DNA of 64,000 nt from Candidatus Latescibacterota bacterium (GCA_021295675.1 JAGWBY010000013.1:16663-80662); one strand, 5' to 3'. Numbered from the stretch's first letter, positions 17,712 to 26,882 are shown. Numbers and translations: made by a program. Notes: generated from the sequence alone by a model not told the origin.

Positions 17712-19215
17712 CTTGCAGGTGCCTGAGCTTTGCGGTGGACGCGACCAGTTCCTCTAAATCCGCTTGGCTCAGATGTGCTCGGGCTTCTGCTAGGCGCGTG
17801 GTCTCTTCTTCCTCCTGTCGCGTCCCTAGTTCGGCGTCGGGCTGCAGGACCACGGTCGTGCGGTGTGCGTTGTCTAAGAGGTGGCGTTGGATCAGGCCCT
17901 CTAGATAGCGGTCGTCCGCTGCCAGCTTGTCCTTGAGCGCGGCAAAGGAGTCGGCAAAGCGCAAAGGCGTGAAGGGATCGCGGTCGTAGAGCCAGTCGGT
18001 CAACAGCCGCAGCATCAGCCCCAAGCCGCGCGGAAAAGACCCGGTGTTGTTTTCGCGGAACCGGAACTCCGCAGTGTGCAACGCGGCCGCGACCATCCCT
18101 TGGTCGATCCCGCCGTCCGCCAAGTCGCTGAGGAGTTGCAAGATCAGGGCTTCGACCGCATCCGCCTCGCCCTGTTGCACGCCCTTGAGGCCCACGCTGA
18201 AGAACATCTGCGCCAACTCGACCTCTAGCCCGCTGCCGGTCAAATCCTCGCCCAACCCGGAGTCGATCAGGGCCTTGCGCAGCGGAGACCCCGGAGTGCC
18301 GAGCAGCGCGTGTTCGAGCACTTGGAGGGCGCGGCGCTCGTCGGCGTCAATCGCATCTTGCAACAGCCAAGAGAGCACGACAAAGCACTTTGGCTCTTCG
18401 ACCGCGTCTGGATCGACTGCATAGGGAAATTGCTGCCGCTTGGGCGCGGCAAAGCGCGGCTGGGTGCCGATGGTCGAGTCAACGGAATGCGCCTCGTAGG
18501 AGCTTAGATAGTCGTGCAACAGCGCGAGGCGCTGCTGGGGATCGTCGTCGCCGTAGAAGTAGATGCGGGCATTAGATGGGTGGTAAAAGTCGTCGTGGAA
18601 GCGCTTGAACTGGTCGAAGGTGAGGGCCGGGATGTGGCGCGGGTCGCCGCCGGAATCCACGCCGTAGGTGGTGTCGGGGAAGATGGATTGCTGGATGCGC
18701 TCGCCTAGGATGCTCTCGGGATCGGAATACGCGCCCTTCATTTCGTTAAATACCACGCCTTTGTAGCGCAGCGGGTCGCCGGGGTCTTCTAGCTCATAGT
18801 GCCAGCCTTCCTGTTGCAGAACTTCTGGCGTCAGCCGCGGATAGAAGACGGCGTCGAGGTACACGTCGATCAGGTTGTAGAAATCCTGCAAGTTGGTGCT
18901 GGCGACCGGATAGCAGGTTTTGTCTGGATAGGTGAAGGCGTTGAGAAAGGTGTTGAGCGAGCCTTTGATTAGTTCGACAAATGGCTCCTTGACCGGGTAT
19001 TTGCGCGAGCCGCACAGCACGGAGTGTTCGAGGATGTGGGCAATGCCGGTTGAGTCGGCCGGCGGGGTGCGGAAGTTGATGCCAAAGACCTTGTTTTCGT
19101 CGTCGTTGATCAGCGAGACGATCTCGCAGCCGGTGCGGTGCCGGTAGAGCAAGGCGCGGGTATTGAGTTCGGGAATTTCTTCGTCGCGCAGCAGTTCAAA
19201 ATCGCGGCGATCCAT
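17629..19215 (-). CDS. M16C presequence-type protease (PreP/Cym1 family), catalytic N-terminal part
   Basis: Zinc metallopeptidase of the M16C family, which degrades peptides inside a closed two-halved chamber. The inverted zinc motif HILEH is at residues 60-64, with ELIKGSLNTFLNAFTYPDKTCYPVAS downstream, as in PreP. I start at the ATG at 19215, which has GGAGACCC before it, rather than the upstream frame-extension. The frame runs through LRHLQD near 17711 and then into a wrong-frame tail ending at 17629, where the family would continue with a short linker and ALAKLPRLQLSDLD. The two halves together would make about 960 residues, the normal size. A loss of about 20 nt would explain the shift. 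No other damage is seen. Confidence 0.85.
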   Translation of the reverse strand: MDRRDFELLRDEEIPELNTRALLYRHRTGCEIVSLINDDENKVFGINFRTPPADSTGIAHILEHSVLCGSRKYPVKEPFVELIKGSLNTFLNAFTYPDKTCYPVASTNLQDFYNLIDVYLDAVFYPRLTPEVLQQEGWHYELEDPGDPLRYKGVVFNEMKGAYSDPESILGERIQQSIFPDTTYGVDSGGDPRHIPALTFDQFKRFHDDFYHPSNARIYFYGDDDPQQRLALLHDYLSSYEAHSVDSTIGTQPRFAAPKRQQFPYAVDPDAVEEPKCFVVLSWLLQDAIDADERRALQVLEHALLGTPGSPLRKALIDSGLGEDLTGSGLEVELAQMFFSVGLKGVQQGEADAVEALILQLLSDLADGGIDQGMVAAALHTAEFRFRENNTGSFPRGLGLMLRLLTDWLYDRDPFTPLRFADSFAALKDKLAADDRYLEGLIQRHLLDNAHRTTVVLQPDAELGTRQEEEETTRLAEARAHLSQADLEELVASTAKLRHLQDGQAAPPAIERPRQSDQDRASARGPNR

Positions 19216-19287
19216 TGGGTCTCCTTTGTGGTATATAGCGAAAAAGCTAGCGGGCAAACATATTGGCGGCACGGATTTTTATCAAAT

Positions 19288-19315
19288 GTAGGGACGACCG
19301 CCCAGTCGCCCCTAC
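19288..19315. repeat. REP-like inverted repeat between protease and anmK
   Basis: GTAGGGACGAC and GTCGCCCCTAC form an 11-bp stem with one mismatch around a 6-nt loop, in the gap between the anmK stop and the protease start. It resembles short extragenic palindromes found in many copies in environmental genomes. There is no T-tract. Confidence 0.5.
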
Positions 19316-19320
19316 GCGGT

Positions 19321-20457
19321 TCACGGCAGGGCGATTTTGCCGAGGACGACCGGGCGCTGTGCGCGGGTGACGGCTGGGATATTGCCGGTGCGGCCCATGA
19401 AAGAGAGCGCTTCGCGCGCGTCTGGATCGACGCCCAGTTCGGCCAGCGACTGCACCGCTATATCTGGCAGCGCGTGTTGCAATCCGGCCATAATGCGCGG
19501 GTTGTGGACGCCGCCGCCGCCGACCCAGAGCTTGGCGAACTCGCCGGGGCAGAAGCGACGAATGCCCTCGGCAATGGACTGCACGGTGAAGGCGGTCAGC
19601 GTGGCGATCAGGTCGGAGTCGCTCCACGTGTCGCGCCGGAGAATTTCCGCGAGGAACGGCTCGCCAAATTCCTCGCGGCCCGTGGATTTGGGTGGCTCGC
19701 GCTGCAAGAAGCTGTGGCGCATCAGCTCCGCTAACAGGGTCTCATCGACGTGCCCCTGCGCCGCTCGCTCACCTCCTCGGTCAAATTCCTCGCACCCCTC
19801 GGTGCAGTGCGCCACCGCCGCGTCAATGAGCATGTTGCCCGGTCCTAGGTCAAAGGCTCGCACTGCGCTGGTATCGGCGTTGGCCGGCAGGGCCGTGATG
19901 TTGGCGATCCCACCGATATTGAGCAGCAGACGCCCCTCGTGACGATGGGCAAAGAGCAGGTGATCTACTAGGGGCACCAGCGGTGCGCCTTCGCCGCCGA
20001 CGGCCATGTCGGCCGTGCGAAAGTCGGCAATGGTCACTGCGCCCGTGCGCGCGGCAATGACGGCTGGCTCGCCAATCTGCAAGGTGGCCCCGCTAGCTGG
20101 CAGATGGCGCACGGTTTGCCCGTGCGAGCCGATTAGGTCGATGGATTCGGGGCCGAGCTTGGCCTGCTCGACTGTGGCTAGGGCCGCTGTTGCAAACGCC
20201 TCGCCGAGGGCAAAGTTGACCCGGCACAGCGCGCCGAGCGACGCATCCTCGGCGAAGAGGGCGAACACCTCGCGCCGCAGGTCGCTAGGCAGCGGCGTGG
20301 TATTAAAGGACAAAACTTCGTAGCGCGTGGATTCGCCACAGCCCCACAGATCAACTAGCACGGCGTCAATCCCGTCGGCTGAGGTGCCGGACATTAGCCC
20401 CACGACCCGCCGCCGCTTTTTGGCGGCCAATTCCGCCAGCCTCGACTGCGCAGGCAT
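19321..20457 (-). CDS. anmK: Anhydro-N-acetylmuramic acid kinase
   Basis: Phosphorylates and hydrolyses 1,6-anhydro-MurNAc to MurNAc-6-phosphate in cell-wall recycling (cytoplasm). Family signatures: GLMSGTSADGIDAVLVD (residues ~20-36), IGSHGQTVRH, QIGEPAVIAARTG, VADFR-like TIADFRTADMAVGGEGAPLVP, LNIGGIANIT, FDLGPGNMLID and the C-terminal RPVVLGKI. 378 residues. Near the C-terminus the family pattern F-A-x-L-A-x-x-T-L-x-G before GNxPSVTGA is shortened to SFM-GRTGNIPAV, i.e. about eight residues are missing in frame (around 19391-19400). That helix lies near the active site in the family fold, so activity is uncertain. Genes on both sides read in the same direction. Confidence 0.9.
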   Translation of the reverse strand: MPAQSRLAELAAKKRRRVVGLMSGTSADGIDAVLVDLWGCGESTRYEVLSFNTTPLPSDLRREVFALFAEDASLGALCRVNFALGEAFATAALATVEQAKLGPESIDLIGSHGQTVRHLPASGATLQIGEPAVIAARTGAVTIADFRTADMAVGGEGAPLVPLVDHLLFAHRHEGRLLLNIGGIANITALPANADTSAVRAFDLGPGNMLIDAAVAHCTEGCEEFDRGGERAAQGHVDETLLAELMRHSFLQREPPKSTGREEFGEPFLAEILRRDTWSDSDLIATLTAFTVQSIAEGIRRFCPGEFAKLWVGGGGVHNPRIMAGLQHALPDIAVQSLAELGVDPDAREALSFMGRTGNIPAVTRAQRPVVLGKIALP

Positions 20458-20463
20458 TGCTAA

Positions 20464-21567
20464 TTAGGCGCGGTCGCGGGCCGAGTGCAGGTAATAGTCG
20501 GCGACCTGTCCGTGGCCGTCGATGACGTGTGCGCCTGGGTAGCGAATCGTCGTCGGACACACGTGCCAAGGCACGGCGAGGAGGTAGTCGCCGACTTCGG
20601 GCTGAGGACCGGACCAGGAGAAGACGCCGTGTTCCTCGTTCTGCCTAGTCAACTCGGCCTGTGGGTTCTGCAAGAGCTTGGCCCTGGTCGCCAGAGGGCC
20701 ATCGTCGCTGATGGCCTTGGTGCCCAAGTCCGTGGTGAGCGTCTGGTGCCCGGGATAGCGATCGACCACTTGCGTCAGGACGAGGGCCGCCCATTTGAAG
20801 GGCAACTCGGCCATTTTGCTGCCGTACCCAGCATCCCAGTACACGCAGGTGCCTGGAGAGCCGTGCATCCCCTCAGTGCGGGCGTAGTACAAAGAAGAAA
20901 AGGAGCCACCGCCGACGACTCGGGGCACGGCCAAGCCCTCGCCTTCGAGGGCCGCTTTTAGGCGTTGGACATCGCAGATGTGCTGCTCGGCCGCTGCTTG
21001 GCGCGCCTTAGGCTCGGAGATGGTCTCGTGCCCGTCGTACAAGTGCAGCCCACCCGGCGACAGGTGGGGATGTTGCGCGACTTGGCGGTAGAGGTCGGTG
21101 GCCGCGTCCAAAGGGGCACCGGTGCGGAACATGCCTACGTTGAGGTCGATCATCGCCCGCAGCGTTTGCTGCCGCTCTTGCGCCACGTCGCCCAAGACCT
21201 CTACGTGTGCGGGGGCGCTGGCAATCGCGCTGATGGTCGCCTCTCTTTGCGTCAACGCAGCGAAGCGCAGGACCTTGCTTTTTTGCACCAGCGGATAGGA
21301 CAGAATGGCTTCCTGCGCGCCGGCGTCGAGGGCCATTTCCAGCTCCTTGAGCGTGGCGCATTTGAACCCGGCGACGCCGGACGCGAGCTGTTTGCGCGTT
21401 ACGTCGATGGACTTGTGGGTCTTGACGTGGACGAACAGATGCTCGCTGCCACCGGCTAGTTCGCCGACTACTTTTATGTTGTGGTCGAGTTGGTCGGCAA
21501 AGACCAGCATGGCTGGCGTCTCAATGCCGTCCGGCTCGGCGACTTTGTATTCTCCTACTTCGATCAC
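20464..21567 (-). CDS. D-threonine aldolase / D-serine dehydratase-like PLP enzyme (fold type III)
   Basis: About 367 residues if started at the GTG at 21567, which has GGGAAG upstream; a TTG at 21627 in the same frame is the alternative. The N-terminal alanine-racemase-like barrel has the PLP lysine in FVHVKTHKS, then GFKCATLKELEMAL and the phosphate-binding GGGSFSSLY. The C-terminal domain has YWDAGYGSKM, LTTDLGTKAISDDGP, NEEHGVF and the metal-binding PWHVCPT motif (His and Cys ligands) typical of D-threonine aldolase/DSD1-like proteins. The substrate cannot be fixed from sequence. It ends just before anmK, so the two may be co-transcribed. Confidence 0.85.
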   Translation of the reverse strand: MIEVGEYKVAEPDGIETPAMLVFADQLDHNIKVVGELAGGSEHLFVHVKTHKSIDVTRKQLASGVAGFKCATLKELEMALDAGAQEAILSYPLVQKSKVLRFAALTQREATISAIASAPAHVEVLGDVAQERQQTLRAMIDLNVGMFRTGAPLDAATDLYRQVAQHPHLSPGGLHLYDGHETISEPKARQAAAEQHICDVQRLKAALEGEGLAVPRVVGGGSFSSLYYARTEGMHGSPGTCVYWDAGYGSKMAELPFKWAALVLTQVVDRYPGHQTLTTDLGTKAISDDGPLATRAKLLQNPQAELTRQNEEHGVFSWSGPQPEVGDYLLAVPWHVCPTTIRYPGAHVIDGHGQVADYYLHSARDRA

Positions 21568-21717
21568 AGCTTTGCTTCCCGTTTGAGGTGAAGCGCGGAA
21601 AATAGCACAAGCCTTGGCGGTGGACAAATTGGCCGCCGTTCCGTAGTTCGTTATTTTTTCGGCGCAATACGTGCGAAGTGCAGATTGCGCCCCATTCCAC
21701 TCTAAAGGAGACCTCTA

Positions 21718-22305
21718 ATGCTCAAACTTGGCTGCATGTCCCTCAGCTACAAAGACGAATTCGCCGCGAACAAGCTCGACTTGGAGCAGTTTATTGAACG
21801 CGCCTACCAGCTCGGCCTCGACGGCATCGACATTCACACGCGCGCCTTTGCCTCGCTCGACCCGGCCTATCTGCGCAGCATTCGCATGCAGGCCTTCCGA
21901 CGCGGGCTCGCGCTTTCCTATATCGGCGTCAGTTCCAATTTCGGCAAGCCACAAGACGAGCTCGGCGCGGAAGTGGCCACCGCCAAGGAGTGGATCGACG
22001 TGGCCGCGTTCATGGGCATTCCGCTGGTGCGGGTTTTTGCCGCGTGGATTCCCGAAGGCGACCGCGAAGAGGACGTGTGGGCGCGGATGATGCCTTGCCT
22101 GGAGGAAGTGGCAGCACACGGCGAGGAAAAGGGCGTGGTGGTCGGCTTGCACAACCACAACCACGGCTGCGTCACGCGCACGGGCAAAGATGTGCGCCGC
22201 ATTATCGAGGGCGTCAATAATCCCTATTTCTCGCACATCCTCGACACGGGTCAATACGTCGGCTCGCCTGGGGCCTCGGGCCAGCAACTTTTACGGCAGC
22301 ATTGA
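21718..22305 (+). CDS. Sugar phosphate isomerase/epimerase-like TIM-barrel protein, N-terminal part
   Basis: Begins at the ATG at 21718 after a clear AAAGGAGACCTCTA ribosome-binding site. The sequence is a xylose-isomerase-like TIM barrel: LGLDGIDIHTRAFA, VRVFAAWIPEGDREEDVW, VVGLHNHNHGCV and HILDTGQYVGSPGASG, with His/Asp/Glu metal-ligand type motifs. After GASG (near 22276-22284) the frame is wrong and stops at 22305, while the correct continuation is in another frame at 22283-22534. Substrate unknown; such genes usually serve sugar or inositol catabolism. The upstream spacer (21568-21717) contains the divergent start of the D-threonine-aldolase-like gene. Confidence 0.8.
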   Translation: MLKLGCMSLSYKDEFAANKLDLEQFIERAYQLGLDGIDIHTRAFASLDPAYLRSIRMQAFRRGLALSYIGVSSNFGKPQDELGAEVATAKEWIDVAAFMGIPLVRVFAAWIPEGDREEDVWARMMPCLEEVAAHGEEKGVVVGLHNHNHGCVTRTGKDVRRIIEGVNNPYFSHILDTGQYVGSPGASGQQLLRQH

Positions 22306-22534
22306 GGAAACCGCGCCGTTGGCCGTCCACGTCCGCTGCAAGATCTATCGCATTCAAAGCGGCGTTGAGGAATGGCTCAACTATCCGCGCATCTTCGAGA
22401 TTTTGAAGGGGGTCAACTACAATGGCTGGCTGTCGGTGGTGTACGAAGGGCAGGATGCGGAAGCCGAGGCGACGGCTATACCCAAGGCCGTGCGCTACTT
22501 GCGCGGCTTGATGGCCGAATACGACGCAGCGTAA
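22283..22534 (+). CDS. Sugar phosphate isomerase/epimerase-like protein, C-terminal part (frameshifted)
   Basis: In this frame SNFYGSIEETAPLAVHVRCKIYRI and NYPRIFEILKGVNYNGWLSVVYEGQ complete the barrel, including the Glu of VYEGQ expected near the end of this family. It has no start codon or ribosome-binding site of its own. It is the continuation of 21718-22305 after loss of a segment whose length is 2 modulo 3 (about 20 nt fits the family). Confidence 0.75.
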   Translation, partial: SNFYGSIEETAPLAVHVRCKIYRIQSGVEEWLNYPRIFEILKGVNYNGWLSVVYEGQDAEAEATAIPKAVRYLRGLMAEYDAA

Positions 22535-22553
22535 ACAGCGAGGTCCGCGCAAA

Positions 22554-22961
22554 ATGATCGCTGCGTTTGGCACACCCCGCACCTTTGTAAAATTCTGCCT
22601 GACTGGCCTCAGCGGGGTGGTGGTCAACTTAGGTTCGTTCCATCTCCTGCTCGAACTCGGCGTCCACAAGTATCTGGCCTCGCCCATTGCGATTGAGATT
22701 TCGGTTTTTTCGAACTTTTTCATCAACAACTATTGGACCTTTGCCGACCGCGATCTGAGCAGCCGCAAGCGGATCCGGGGTTTGCGGTTTCACATTGTGT
22801 CGCTGCTGGCCCTTGGGGTGAGTTATTCGACGTTTGTCGTGTTGTCGGAACTGTTGCCGCAAGTTAATCCGGTGTGGCTGCAAGGATGCGCGATCGCGCC
22901 GGGGACGTTGTTTAACTACTTCCTCAATTCCTATTGGACGTTTCGGGAGGAAGAGCGTTGA
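22554..22961 (+). CDS. GtrA-like four-helix membrane protein
   Basis: 135 residues with four predicted transmembrane segments. GtrA family features: KFCLTGLSGVVVNLGSFHLLLE at the start, FSNFFINNYWTF in the second helix pair and a matching FNYFLNSYWTFREEER at the end. GtrA proteins are implicated in flipping or passing polyprenyl-linked sugars across the inner membrane. It lies just upstream of the glycosyltransferase cluster in the same direction, with a MITE-like element between, so it may supply lipid-linked sugar to those enzymes (inference). Confidence 0.8.
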   Translation: MIAAFGTPRTFVKFCLTGLSGVVVNLGSFHLLLELGVHKYLASPIAIEISVFSNFFINNYWTFADRDLSSRKRIRGLRFHIVSLLALGVSYSTFVVLSELLPQVNPVWLQGCAIAPGTLFNYFLNSYWTFREEER

Positions 22962-22978
22962 TCGGCCTTAATATCTAA

Positions 22979-23126
22979 CTGACGTTACGCACAGACCCGT
23001 AGGGATGAGATGCTTCGACTCCGCTCCGCTCCGCTCAGCATGACAAGAAGGAAAGCACCAGCCTACTGTCATGCTGAGCGTAGCGAAGCATCTCCTACCC
23101 AAGAAGCCTCCTATGTGTAACATCAG
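22979..23126. mobile_element. 148-bp MITE-like element with terminal inverted repeats and 7-bp target duplication
   Basis: Ends are CTGACGTTACGCACAG (22979-22994) and, inverted, CTATGTGTAACATCAG (23111-23126), 12 of 16 matching. Inside is a second inverted pair: GTAGGGAT-GAGATGCTTCG... to CTCAGCATGAC on the left and GTCATGCTGAG...GAAGCATCTC-CTACCC on the right. The direct repeat TATCTAA flanks it at 22972-22978 and 23127-23133. There is no ORF, so it would need a transposase in trans. It sits between gtrA and the glycosyltransferase genes. Confidence 0.7.
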
Positions 23127-23162
23127 TATCTAAAATGAATAAGCACATATAGGAGATAGTTT

Positions 23163-24875
23163 TTGTCCAAGCGCAATCGATCTCAAGCACATGGTCGCGG
23201 CGCCGCCGCACGCCAAGAGAAGCGCCAGCAGGCGCTGCCTTGGTCAGTGCGCCTGCGCTCGATGCTGGATCTTCTGCTACATTCGTCCCCGCCTGATGAG
23301 CGGCCGTGGAAATTTTTGCTGCCGGTGCTCGCGCTGTCCTTTGTCGCACGGGCGGCCATTGCCCTGTCCGGCGACTTCGTCTTGCACCCCGACGAAATCA
23401 TGCAGTACCTCGAGCCGGCTCATCGTCTAGTCTTCGGCAACGGCGTAACCTATTGGGAGTACTTTTACGGTGCCCGTTCGTGGCTGGTGCCTGGGTTAGT
23501 CGCTGGCGTCTTGAAGTTGTTCGACATCGTCGGCCTCGGTCAGCCTTTCTGGTACGTCGGCGGCGTCAAGCTCGTGTTTTGCGCGATTTCTCTGCTCATC
23601 CCGGCGAGCATGTACTTTTTTGCTCGGTGGCACTTTGGCGAAACTGCGGCGCGGGTCGCGTTGCTGATGGGTGCTTTCTGGTACGAGCTGGTCGGTTTTG
23701 CCCACAAGCCGATGACCGAGTTTGTCGCCACGGCCCTGCTGGTGTCCTTGCTCGCGCTCTGTGTGCGGCCTGCGCCGGACAAACTGCGGGTCGTCTTGAC
23801 GGTGGCAGTGCTAGCGGTGCTGGCGGCGGCGATCCGGGTGCAGTATGCCCCGTTGGCCCTGCTGATTTTCGGCCTGCTCTTTTTGCGCACGGGGAAGAAG
23901 ATGCAGCTTGCGCTGGCCGCGGCCACGGTTTTCGTGGCCGTAGGCGTATTTGACGCGATTACGTGGGACGGTGGTTTGTTTCACTCTTACATCGTCAACA
24001 TCCGCGTCAATCTCGCCCTTGGCGACTTGCGCGCCGGTGAGAGCCCGGCATGGCAATTCCTCTATTGGCTCCTGATAGCCAATATGGGGCTGGTGGCCCT
24101 GTGCGTCTTGGCTTTGCCCGACCTCCGACGCTACGGATTCCTGCTGACGCTCATAGCGCTGACGCTCCTGATTCACTCGACACAGTCGCACAAGGAGTAT
24201 CGCTTCATCTTCGTCGTCATTCCGCTCTGGCTGCTGATTGGTGCAGACTTTGTGGTGTGGTTTGCGTCCCGCGCTAGCGAGGGCAGGTCGCGCCCATCGT
24301 TGGGGCCGACTTCCCTCGCGCTGGCGGCATCCTTTGCAGCGATTTCCCTCGCCGGCATCCTGAACGCGCTGCCGTACCAAGACAGAGTATATCGGGCTTA
24401 TTCAAGGGAGACCGGTATCGTTGGCTTCCTGCGCAATCAGGACCCGATTTTCGCCGCCTACCGCTATCTTGCCAGTGCGCCCGGGGTCTCTGCCGTGTGG
24501 CAGGTGGACCGTCCCTATTTCAACCTCCCCGGTTATTACTATTTACACCGCGCGATACCGTTCTACGACGCCAATACGGGGAGCCTCATATTCGCGGGCC
24601 AAGAGAAGACAGAGGTGGAAGCGATTGCAGTCTCGATCAGCCACATCGCGTCGGCGGACCCGGCCACTTCCGTTCCCGGCTACTCGGTGGAAAAAACATT
24701 CGGCCCCATCCGAATTCTGCGCCGAGATGCGGACGAGCCGACTGTCCGCCCATGGCAGGAGTACGCCCCGACGATCACTGGCGGTACCTTCACGAAGGTA
24801 ATGCGCAAACTCTACCCCGACGCGCCCACTCCGCCGCCCGATGCGGGCATCCGCTTTGCCGAAGGGGAACATTGA
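23163..24875 (+). CDS. GT22-like (ALG9/PIG-B type) polytopic mannosyltransferase
   Basis: 570 residues. The start is a TTG at 23163, supported by AGGAGATAG just upstream. After a basic N-terminus there are about ten transmembrane segments. The first luminal/periplasmic loop has HPDEIMQYLEPAHRLVFG followed by TWEYFYGARSWLVP-like YWEYFYGARSWLVPG, and a later loop has SHKEYRFIF; both are hallmarks of the GT-C family GT22 (dolichol- or polyprenyl-phosphate mannosyltransferases). The extended C-terminal region after the last helix is periplasmic-like. Acceptor unknown. First gene of a five-gene glycosyltransferase run. Confidence 0.8.
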   Translation: MSKRNRSQAHGRGAAARQEKRQQALPWSVRLRSMLDLLLHSSPPDERPWKFLLPVLALSFVARAAIALSGDFVLHPDEIMQYLEPAHRLVFGNGVTYWEYFYGARSWLVPGLVAGVLKLFDIVGLGQPFWYVGGVKLVFCAISLLIPASMYFFARWHFGETAARVALLMGAFWYELVGFAHKPMTEFVATALLVSLLALCVRPAPDKLRVVLTVAVLAVLAAAIRVQYAPLALLIFGLLFLRTGKKMQLALAAATVFVAVGVFDAITWDGGLFHSYIVNIRVNLALGDLRAGESPAWQFLYWLLIANMGLVALCVLALPDLRRYGFLLTLIALTLLIHSTQSHKEYRFIFVVIPLWLLIGADFVVWFASRASEGRSRPSLGPTSLALAASFAAISLAGILNALPYQDRVYRAYSRETGIVGFLRNQDPIFAAYRYLASAPGVSAVWQVDRPYFNLPGYYYLHRAIPFYDANTGSLIFAGQEKTEVEAIAVSISHIASADPATSVPGYSVEKTFGPIRILRRDADEPTVRPWQEYAPTITGGTFTKVMRKLYPDAPTPPPDAGIRFAEGEH

Positions 24876-24899
24876 ATAACTGCACATTGGAGGTGGTTC

Positions 24900-26810
24900 T
24901 TGGCTAATCGTAGGCAATCTCGACGGCAGACCGGCCGCTCGCTCGTCCGGGAACAAAATTCGCGCAGCGAGAGCAAGCATCTGGTTGTTCAATCCCCCTC
25001 CGGCACCCGCGACCGATGGGCTGTGGCAGCAGCGGGGTGTGCTGGGGTACTGTTTGCCTTTGTGTTTTTCAAAAACGCTTGGCTGTGCGACGATTTCTGG
25101 ATCATCGCACGGCAGGTTGAGCAACTGTTCTCCGGCAACGGTTTGCGCTGGAATCCGCATGAACGGATTCAACTTTTCACCAGCGTGATGGGCTTCTTTT
25201 TAACCGCGTTCGGGCGGTTGTTTGCGACGGACTACTTTGTCAATTTCGCTGTGCAGGCGGTTATTTTGAATGGCATCGTACTTGCATTGTTGGCGTTGCT
25301 ACTCAAAACTCCGGCAAAATGGACCACCGCGATGCTGGTTTTGACCGCGTCCAACTCGTATATGGATTTTACTTGGTCAGGGCTTCACAATCCCTTTGGT
25401 TACGCGACGCTGGTCGGGTTTTTGATTTTTTGGCAACAACTCAGGCACGGGCAAGAAGCCCCTGCCACGGGCAAGGCGTTGCTTGCGCTGGCCGCTTTGG
25501 CCGGTCTCGCACCGCTGTTCCGCTACGACTTCGCCCTGATTGTCTGGCCGCCGCTGTTTTACGCGCTTTGGGAGATGCGGCGGGCGTGTCCCCGGCGAGT
25601 TCTGGTCAGCGCAGTGGTTTTACTACTGCTACCGCTGGCTGCGTGGACAGCGTTTTCGCTGCTGTATTTTGGATTTCCGCTACCGATGACCGCTTACAAC
25701 AAACTTGGCAGCGGACTTTCGCGTGTGGTGTCGATACAAAACGGCCTTCACTATTATCTCTTTACCCTGAGAAACGACCCGCCGGTGCTGCCGATTATTT
25801 TCGCGGCACTGGTCTGGCTGGTCTCGCGCAACGGTGCTTCCCGCGCCCTCGCCTTGGGTGCCACCCTGCACCTGCTCTACACGCTGTACACGGGTGCCGA
25901 CTATATGGGTGGCCGGTTCTTCACTTATCCGTACCTGCTGGCGGTTATCGTCCTCGTTGACCACTGGGAGGAAATCACGACAACAATCCGGTCGGGGTTC
26001 GCCGGGCGCAAAAGCGCGCAGCCGCGACGGAGAAACCGAAAGCGGCAGAGCCGGGCGTCTCTTCCCGCGCCACCGGTCGCTTGGTGGCAGAGTGCGCCAG
26101 TGCCCGCCGCTTTTGCCGTGCTATGGATGGTCGCGCTGCCACATACGCCGCTAATGTCGCCCCTTTCGTATCACAAAGTGGACCCGACCGAGGCTGGTGG
26201 TATTTCCGACGAAAGAGCGGCGTATCATCGTGGGACGAGCATAATGGATTACATTGCTTTCCGGCGCGGCGATGCCGAAATATACCCCGACCACCCCAGT
26301 GCGCGGCTGGGCAAAATCATCGCTCGTTCCCAAGTGCCGGTCATTCACCTGTGCGATATGGGAATGGCACCCTTTTTTGCCCGCACGGACCAGAAGTTGA
26401 TTGATGTTTACGGATATAGCGACGTGCTGCAGGCACGCCTACCGGGATTGAATTCGCGCCCCAGCCACATCATGCGCCGCCTGCCAGACGGCTACCTAGA
26501 GAGCATCGCCGCCAATGAAGCGCGCATTACCGACGGGCAACTCAACCGCTACTACGAACAACTGCGCCTTGTTACTCAAAGCGAAAACCTGTTCGCCGAC
26601 GGGCGGCTCAAGGCGATTTTGACAGTCAATTTGCAAAAGCCGCCCACCGCGCATATCAACTGGCCGCCGATCTCCGGCGGACTGCGATTACCCATGCTGT
26701 GTTACGCAAAACACCGACCCAACGTCCTCGCTTATCTTCGCGAAAACATAGAAAAATTGACGGCCACTGAGCTCAACCATTCCTCTCTGTCGCCGTCCAC
26801 CGGCCAGTAG
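24900..26810 (+). CDS. Polytopic GT-C-type glycosyltransferase
   Basis: 636 residues, start TTG at 24900 with a strong GGAGG 8 nt upstream. Basic N-terminal tail, then roughly ten hydrophobic segments. LCDDFWIIARQVEQLFSGNGLRW in the first external loop resembles the catalytic acidic motif of GT-C enzymes, and YNKLGSGLSRVVSIQNGLHYYL and YTGADYMGGRFFTYPYLL are like bacterial arabino-/mannosyltransferase-type proteins. The C-terminal third is a soluble, likely periplasmic domain. Substrate not predictable. Directly follows the GT22-like gene. Confidence 0.75.
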   Translation: MANRRQSRRQTGRSLVREQNSRSESKHLVVQSPSGTRDRWAVAAAGCAGVLFAFVFFKNAWLCDDFWIIARQVEQLFSGNGLRWNPHERIQLFTSVMGFFLTAFGRLFATDYFVNFAVQAVILNGIVLALLALLLKTPAKWTTAMLVLTASNSYMDFTWSGLHNPFGYATLVGFLIFWQQLRHGQEAPATGKALLALAALAGLAPLFRYDFALIVWPPLFYALWEMRRACPRRVLVSAVVLLLLPLAAWTAFSLLYFGFPLPMTAYNKLGSGLSRVVSIQNGLHYYLFTLRNDPPVLPIIFAALVWLVSRNGASRALALGATLHLLYTLYTGADYMGGRFFTYPYLLAVIVLVDHWEEITTTIRSGFAGRKSAQPRRRNRKRQSRASLPAPPVAWWQSAPVPAAFAVLWMVALPHTPLMSPLSYHKVDPTEAGGISDERAAYHRGTSIMDYIAFRRGDAEIYPDHPSARLGKIIARSQVPVIHLCDMGMAPFFARTDQKLIDVYGYSDVLQARLPGLNSRPSHIMRRLPDGYLESIAANEARITDGQLNRYYEQLRLVTQSENLFADGRLKAILTVNLQKPPTAHINWPPISGGLRLPMLCYAKHRPNVLAYLRENIEKLTATELNHSSLSPSTGQ

Positions 26811-26882
26811 AAATGTCCGAGCCGATTCAACCCCGACTTTGCCATAATAGGGGAACGTTTCTGATGTACATGAGGAGGTATC

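Noticed and set aside
18044..18424. Plus-strand frame within the M16 protease
   Set aside because: Antisense shadow; Ser/Arg/Cys-rich, no start signal.
23007..23094. Inverted repeat considered as a transcription terminator
   Set aside because: No T-tract; the longer terminal repeats and target duplication explain it better as a MITE-like element.
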